Source of the DNA: Tanytarsus gracilentus
Lineage: Eukaryota > Arthropoda > Insecta > Diptera > Chironomidae
Assembly: GCA_038502055.1 (NCBI GenBank)
Contig: JAXRKN010000019.1
Coordinates: 496,001 to 560,000 of the forward strand
DNA length: 64,000 nucleotides
Reading direction: 5' to 3'
Below are positions 59,053 to 64,000 of the stretch, piece after piece. The notes beneath the pieces are model-generated. The model saw nothing but the letters and a program-made list of their open reading frames with translations, was not told the DNA's origin and made no database searches. The position numbers were made by a program, and so were the translations under genes. Every line of letters begins with the position of its first letter. The first letter of the stretch is position 1.

Positions 59053-61134
59053 ATGAACAAGCACTCAATTTCTGAATTTTATAAAGGAAAAGGCGTCTTT
59101 GTGACTGGAGGTAAAAACCTTTAATTTCTTTATCAAGGATTTTTTTAAAATAATTTTTTAAGCCACCGGTTTTGTTGGCAAAGCTCTCATCGAAAAACTT
59201 CTCTGGTCATGTCCCGAACTCAAAAATATTTTCATACTTGTTCGATCGAAGAAAGGCAAAGCGATTCAAGAAAGAGTTGCAGATATCACAAACAACCCAG
59301 CATTCAATCGAATTCGTGATAATCATCCGGAATATTTGAAGAAAATTGTCGCACTTGAGGGTGACATAACGATGGAAAATCTTGGAATGTCGAATGAGGA
59401 TCTCGAGACATTTTATAACAGTGTAAATGTGATTTTTCACTCAGCTGCATCAATCAGAATGGATGAACCAATTAAGGTTGCACTTCATAACAACACACTA
59501 CCTACAAAACGATTAATTGCGATGTCAAAGAAGATAAAAAATATTGATGTGAGTTTTATTTATAAAAAATGCATGCAAAATTTATAAATTTACTTTACAG
59601 GCTTTTGTTCATGTTTCAACTGCATTTTCAAATTGGTATCGGGATGAGTTAAAAGAGATTCCATATTTGCCACCATACGATCCTAATGACGTCATCAAAA
59701 TGGCTCAATCGATGCCGGAAAATGTTCAAAAGAAATGCGAACCGATTTTACTTGATAGCTTAGGAGGCGTGAGACCTTTTCCAAATACTTATACATACAC
59801 AAAATATCATGCTGAAGCTTTCGTTGCGGTTGAAGGTGAAGGAATTCCGAGAGCCATTGTGAGACCTTCAATTGGTAAAAATAAAAATGAATAATTGTTT
59901 TTAAGGAAATAATTAATATTTGCAAAAAGTTATTTCTAGCCAAAAAGAACCCATTGAAGGATGGCTTGATAGCTATGGTGGACCTTATGAAAGGTGTGTA
60001 AACATAGGGTTAGGAGTGGTACATTTTATGAAATCAAATCCAAATCTACCTTTAGATTTAATTCCTGTTGATTTGGTAATTAGATTTGTGACACTGTTTA
60101 ATAATAAAAAGTTTAAATTTTCAAAATTAGGTAATAAATTGTTCCATCGCAGCGAGCGTGAAAACAGCCATGGATAAATCGAATGACGTTCAAGTTTTCA
60201 ATGCTTCATCTAGCAATACAAATCCTATTACTGTAAAAGATTTTGTTGAATCATTGGCTGTTGCAGCTAGAAAGTATCCTTTTGGTAAAAATTTCATCAT
60301 TTTTTTGCATTTAAATTCATAAATCAAAATTACAAAAAAAAATTGCAGAAAAAGTTATTTGGATGCCAACAATTAAAAGTTCGAACGGATTGTTTTCAAA
60401 AAATATTTTTCCGTTCTTTTATCACACAATTCCTGCTAATTTGATTGATTTAAGCCGCAGACTTCAGGGAAAGGAGCGATTGTACGTATAGAACATTTTC
60501 ATTGTTGATTAAAAGTTTTTAAACAATTTAAAACAGAATGAAAAAAATTCATAAAACTGCCGAGAAACATTATGGACAAATTCAATTTGCAGTTAGCAAT
60601 CCGTATCAGTTTCGAAATGACAATTCTCAAAAATTAGCTCAAAGTTTATCGAAAAGCGATCAAAAAGAATTTCCATTCGATACTCGATTGATTGATTGGA
60701 AGAAGACTGTCGACTTTTATGTGCTGGGTGTTAAAAAATATATGTTAAAGGAAGATTGTAGTGTTGGGCGATCAAAAAGGGACAACAGAAAATGCAAAGG
60801 TGAGAAAATTATTTTTAACGATGTATCGATATTAAAATACACAGATTAGACAATATTGCTTCGATCATATGATGGTTCGATCGTATCGGGCCCACTTACC
60901 TCTATGTTCTCAGGCCTTGGTGTTATCACTATTCTTAAAAGAAATCTTAAGAATTTTGCATGGTTTGCGTCCATCCTGGTTCTGTCCTTTGTCATCTATC
61001 TATCTATCAAGCAACATTGTCTAATCCTAAATTTTTTTTAAAGATTAAAATTCATTCATCAAGGACTTAAATTGTTGTTCATTGGCTCTTCAATACTGAT
61101 GGTTGCATCGACTTTGAGTTATAGTTTTAAATAA
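59053..61134 (+). CDS. Fatty acyl-CoA reductase, copy 2, with a late apparent frameshift
   Basis: Eight exons (59053-59110, 59163-59548, 59601-59874, 59930-60075, 60131-60284, 60349-60481, 60537-60799, 61044-61134); the first six have exactly the lengths of copy 1. TGATGFVGKALIEKLL, the YxxxK site (TYTKYH) and the FAR_C domain are present. Exon 7 is 263 nt against 264 in copy 1: one G appears missing at about 60758-60762 (gttgggcgatc versus gcggaggcgatc). Read literally, the protein ends soon after and loses the C-terminal membrane segment of ~30 residues. The enzyme makes fatty alcohols from acyl-CoA at ER or peroxisome membranes. The last intron carries a MITE-like insert. About 690 nt across exons 2-3 are virtually identical to copy 1. 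Confidence 0.82.
60844..61026. mobile_element. MITE-like element, 183 bp
   Basis: It has 18-nt terminal inverted repeats with one mismatch: gattagacaatattgctt at 60844-60861 and aagcaacattgtctaatc at 61009-61026. The interior is GC-richer than its surroundings, non-coding, and holds a ctat microsatellite. It sits in the last intron of the acyl-CoA reductase (244 nt), where the paralogue has a 56-nt intron, so the insertion is younger than the duplication. No clear target-site duplication could be assigned. Confidence 0.75.
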
Positions 61135-61465
61135 ATGTTTTCTTCTATGAATTTTTCAAAAAATAAATTTATATTTTTTTTAAAACCACTTCATTCTCTA
61201 AGTTTTTGAAAAGTCTCATGAAACTTTCAGCTAGATGTTTTTTAAACATTTATAAATTCAATTTTAAATTCAAAATTTTTTTGATTTTTTAAATGTTTAA
61301 AATAAATTTTTTCTTAAACTTTTCATTACTTTTTTCTGTTATTTAATTTTTCAAATCCTGAACACACTCGACAGTGCTGAGACAACATTCAAATGTTAGC
61401 ATTCATTGAAAATTTCTTAATATATTTTTTTCATTTCTCATTAATTCATCAAAAATTCTCACACA

Positions 61466-61768
61466 ATGTCAAATAAACCCGAAGTAAAAGTCGACATTGA
61501 ATATTGTGGAGTTTGTGATTTTACGCGTCAATGTAAAGAACTTAAAGAATTTCTCAATAAAACAGTTCCCGATGCAAAAGTTTCATGCAACATTGGAAGA
61601 CGAGGAAGTTTTGAGGTGAGGATCAATGAAACATTGGTGCACTCGAAAATGCAAACATTGGCTTTTCCAGTCTATGAAGATGTCGCTGAAAATGTGAAAA
61701 ACTGCATCGAGGGTAAAGAAATGAAAAAAGTTATGGAACAAACAATTAAAGATTGCTGTTTAATGTAA
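61466..61768 (+). CDS. SelW/Rdx-family thioredoxin-like protein (MIEN1-like)
   Basis: A single exon of 100 aa. It begins with the family pattern: a beta strand ending in CGVC (residues 14-17, the redox CxxC that replaces CxxU of selenoprotein W), then a helix, GRRGSFEVRIN and the second motif with SKMQTLAFP. The family includes selenoproteins W, T and H and MIEN1, small thioredoxin-like proteins of unclear substrate. The C-terminus CCLM fits a CaaX prenylation box, as in MIEN1 (also prenylated), which favours that subgroup and a membrane location. No introns; ATG at 61466. Confidence 0.85.
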   Translation: MSNKPEVKVDIEYCGVCDFTRQCKELKEFLNKTVPDAKVSCNIGRRGSFEVRINETLVHSKMQTLAFPVYEDVAENVKNCIEGKEMKKVMEQTIKDCCLM

Positions 61769-62587
61769 AATTTAATTAATAAAATTTAGTTTAAAAAATC
61801 GATTGCATTATTTATTAGTTGTTGGGCTCGAATGTTTGTGTGAATGAAAGTTTTATTATCAAAAATCAAAACGACTTGCATAGAGTGAGTTATGCACTTT
61901 AAAAATGCTTTTATGAAGAAACAACAACTCGTCCACCCACAACTACAACAACCAACGCCAGATTCAAGTGAGAAAACAACACAATCGACAACTTCAAGTG
62001 AGGATTAGGTTAAAATTATTGATAAAAGTATGAAAACTTTCGAACGGATAAAAATTTATTTTAAAAAGGTAAAATAAATGAAATAAAAATCTAATGAAGC
62101 ATCAATTGTTTGAAATTCAATATAGCATTAAGAGTAATGTTTTACAGTCGTGTTTCCAGAAAAAAAATCAGAGTAAAATTATTTTTTCAGTTGTATTTAA
62201 ACCTTTGAAAAGAATAAAGTGGAAAAAATAAAATAATTAATTAATTTAAAAATTATTAAACTAAATTTAAAATTTATTTTGCAATCTAAAAATTTCCTGA
62301 AATTTTAATTCAAAAAAAATCCATCAAAGAGTGAATAAAATGAATGATTTTGATAGTAAGTCAAAAAAATTATAATTTTCATTTTTATTATAAAATTTTT
62401 TTCAAACCCACTAGTGGGTGTTGCCACAACTTTGTTGGGTTACGCTAAAAACTTTATTTTTCAAAAAACTACACGCTCATGTCACATTTTTTGTTAAAAC
62501 ATTCACTTCAGTTCAGCCTTTATCATCATTTGTTCGATAACAAGAACACATTTTTAACTACCGGCAATCGCTTCTGTTACATATTTT
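61769..62587. other. Convergent spacer with a repeat fragment
   Basis: About 820 nt between the 3' ends of the Rdx-like gene and the terminal P450. A short stretch at 61910-62010 is Gln/Thr-codon-like (caacaactcg, acaacaacc) but has no supported frame. The repeat fragment 62405-62460 lies near the right end. Confidence 0.5.
62405..62460 (+). repeat. Dispersed repeat family fragment
   Basis: It contains ccacaactttgttgggttacgctaaaaact in broken form, the reverse complement of the left end of the repeat at 1640-1690 with about two mismatches over ~30 nt. It is short and clearly the best-conserved part of the family, so it may be an element terminus. Confidence 0.5.
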
Positions 62588-64000
62588 TTATTCACGTTTG
62601 TCAAAAATCAGTTGATATTTTGGTGGACTGAGTGTCAATCCAGAAATTCCTGACATATCAATTTTTGAGTTAGGGTCGTCAGCAAGATTGATATTGAAGT
62701 TCAAAATTATGTTGGAAATGAAGAGATTGAGAAACATTTTTGCTAATTCTTCACCGAGACACATTCTAAAATTTTGAGTGATTTGGGTAATTAAAAAATG
62801 TAAGAATTAGAAATTAGGAAGAAATTAAAAAATTTAGCCTTTTAAGAATATTTGAAAATTTAACGAAATTAAAAGTTTAAAAAACTAAAAAATTTGAAAA
62901 GATTACAAAAAATTAAAAAATGTAAAATTTTGAGGTTAAGTATTAAAAAATTAAATTTACCTTTTTCCAACTTGAAACGGAATAAAATTTTGAGGAATGA
63001 AAAATTTGTCATTTTCGTCAATGAATCTTGTCGGATCAAAAACTTCAGGATTAGGCCATAATCTTTCATCCATGTGGACAGCAAATAAAAGCGGCATGAT
63101 CTAAAAATTCATAAACTTATCAAGAATTTGTTCATAATTTATCTCACCATTGAATTTTTCGGAATAAAAAATCCGCCAATTTCTGAATCTTGATTTGGAT
63201 TTCCATGAGGCAAACCACAAGGTGTTACAGTTTTTAATCTCTGACTTTCGGCAATTGCCGCTTTTAAATAATTAAAATTTTTAATATCTTCAAGGTCAAA
63301 TTTTTCTTTAAGTCCTTGCGATTTCATTTCTTCGTAAATTTTCTCTTGACAGCTTTTGTTAATTGAAATCAGCAAAAGAAACCAAAGAAGTGTGTTTATA
63401 GTCGTGTCGAGAGCAGCTCCAAATGTGTCGGCCAAAAGATGATTTAGTTGCGTGTAAGAACAGTTTTGAGCAAGTTTATTATTTTTACTCTCGCGATCTT
63501 TTTTTTCGAGCAAAAATCTCTTCAAAATGCAATCGGGATAATTGTCAAGATCAGCTTCACATTTTGCAACAATTTTGTCATATATCTTGTGCTGATTCTT
63601 TTGACCATCGAGAACAAATTTCATGTCACGATTGTTGCTAGGAAGAAATCTCAAAATTGGCAAGAAATTTGCACTCGCATTGACTCCAATTAATTTTACA
63701 CCTTCCGTCTGTAAATGTTTCAAGTATTGCCACTCATCCGACTCCCAATCATATTTAAATCCAAAAATAAAATCAATTGAAACATTTCCAAATGTGTTCA
63801 TTAAAATTTCTTCTGGATTTATCTTTTTCGAAATGTTTTTCTCAATTTCTTTAATGCACAAATCAATTCCGCAAATTATTCGATCTTGCATGGATTCACG
63901 TTTTGCTCCAAACTTAATCATTCCCATTTCTCGAAGCCATTTGACAACCAAACCTCGTTGATCTTTCCAGAATTCACCTTCAGTGCAAATTAATCCTAAA
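62588..64000 (-). CDS. CYP2-clan cytochrome P450, 3' part (5' end beyond right edge)
   Basis: Three exons are visible (63148-64000 partial, 62961-63100, 62588-62765), all in frame. The first visible residues (LGLICTEGEFWKDQRGLVVKWL) are the C-helix region with WKDQR. The I-helix has LADTFGAALDTT, the K-helix ESQR, then LPHGNPNQDSEIGGFFIP and the haem loop FQVGKRMCLGE with its Cys ligand. The R-x-P region and FIPKN style fit the insect CYP304/CYP305-type branch of the CYP2 clan rather than CYP6. Unlike the two CYP6-like genes it keeps the I-helix Thr. About the first 110-130 residues are missing. Confidence 0.9.

Noticed and set aside
1..64000. tRNA, rRNA and CRISPR arrays
   Set aside because: I saw no cloverleaf with A/B boxes, no conserved rRNA words and no regularly spaced repeats; the spliced gene structure marks this as eukaryotic nuclear DNA.

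Overview
The window is AT-rich nuclear DNA of an insect, most likely a nematoceran fly such as a chironomid midge. Introns are mostly 45-70 nt with GT-AG ends, and coding regions stand out against A/T-rich spacers. The gene content is typically dipteran: ZAD zinc finger, CLIPA-like serine protease homologue, TEP, CYP6-like P450s, a Mud/NuMA-like giant coiled coil and fatty acyl-CoA reductases. The species is inferred, not shown. I joined exons by hand; most models close in frame with plausible splice sites.

Layout. 1-1005: 5' part of a secreted LRR/coiled-coil protein (-). 2.1-3.2 kb: very-long-chain 3-oxoacyl-CoA reductase (+). 4.0-10.8 kb: two CYP6-like P450s (-) around a saccharopine-dehydrogenase-like oxidoreductase (+), then a cytosolic sulfotransferase (-). 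11.4-14.8 kb: SDR16C-like dehydrogenase copy 1 (+), split by 2.5 kb of non-coding DNA. 15.1-22.8 kb: hemicentin-like VWA/Ig/TSP1 protein of 2300 aa (-). 23.4-28.2 kb: thioester-containing protein without a thioester site (-). 28.5-30.8 kb: inactive CLIPA-like protease homologue (-). 31.4-33.6 kb: secreted DM9-like/coiled-coil/LRR protein (+). 33.9-34.6 kb: ACOT13-like thioesterase (-). 35.3-37.2 kb: fatty acyl-CoA reductase with a nonsense codon (+). 37.8-38.2 kb: cytochrome b5-like (-). 38.5-39.8 kb: SDR16C-like copy 2 (-). 40.1-41.2 kb: Lst8 (-). 41.3-44.9 kb: two tandem medium-chain acyl-CoA dehydrogenases (-). 45.2-46.5 kb: ZAD zinc finger (-). 46.8-49.0 kb: polypeptide GalNAc-transferase (-). 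49.6-58.5 kb: Mud/NuMA-like protein of 2533 aa (+). 59.1-61.1 kb: second fatty acyl-CoA reductase with a late frameshift and a MITE-like insert (+). 61.5-61.8 kb: SelW/Rdx-like protein (+). 62.6-64.0 kb: 3' part of a CYP2-clan P450 (-).

Themes. (1) Lipid and xenobiotic metabolism: P450s, sulfotransferase, SDRs, reductases, thioesterase, cytochrome b5 and Mcad, several with GATA-like sites in their 5' flanks. (2) An immune-looking block: TEP, dead protease homologue and LRR/coiled-coil proteins, the classes that work together in the mosquito complement-like pathway. The DM9-like/LRR fusion and the site-less TEP are the best candidates for something new. (3) Recent duplication and gene conversion: paired P450s, SDRs, acyl-CoA reductases and Mcads differ by introns, insertions and small lesions. 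A dispersed non-coding repeat family recurs in at least six places.
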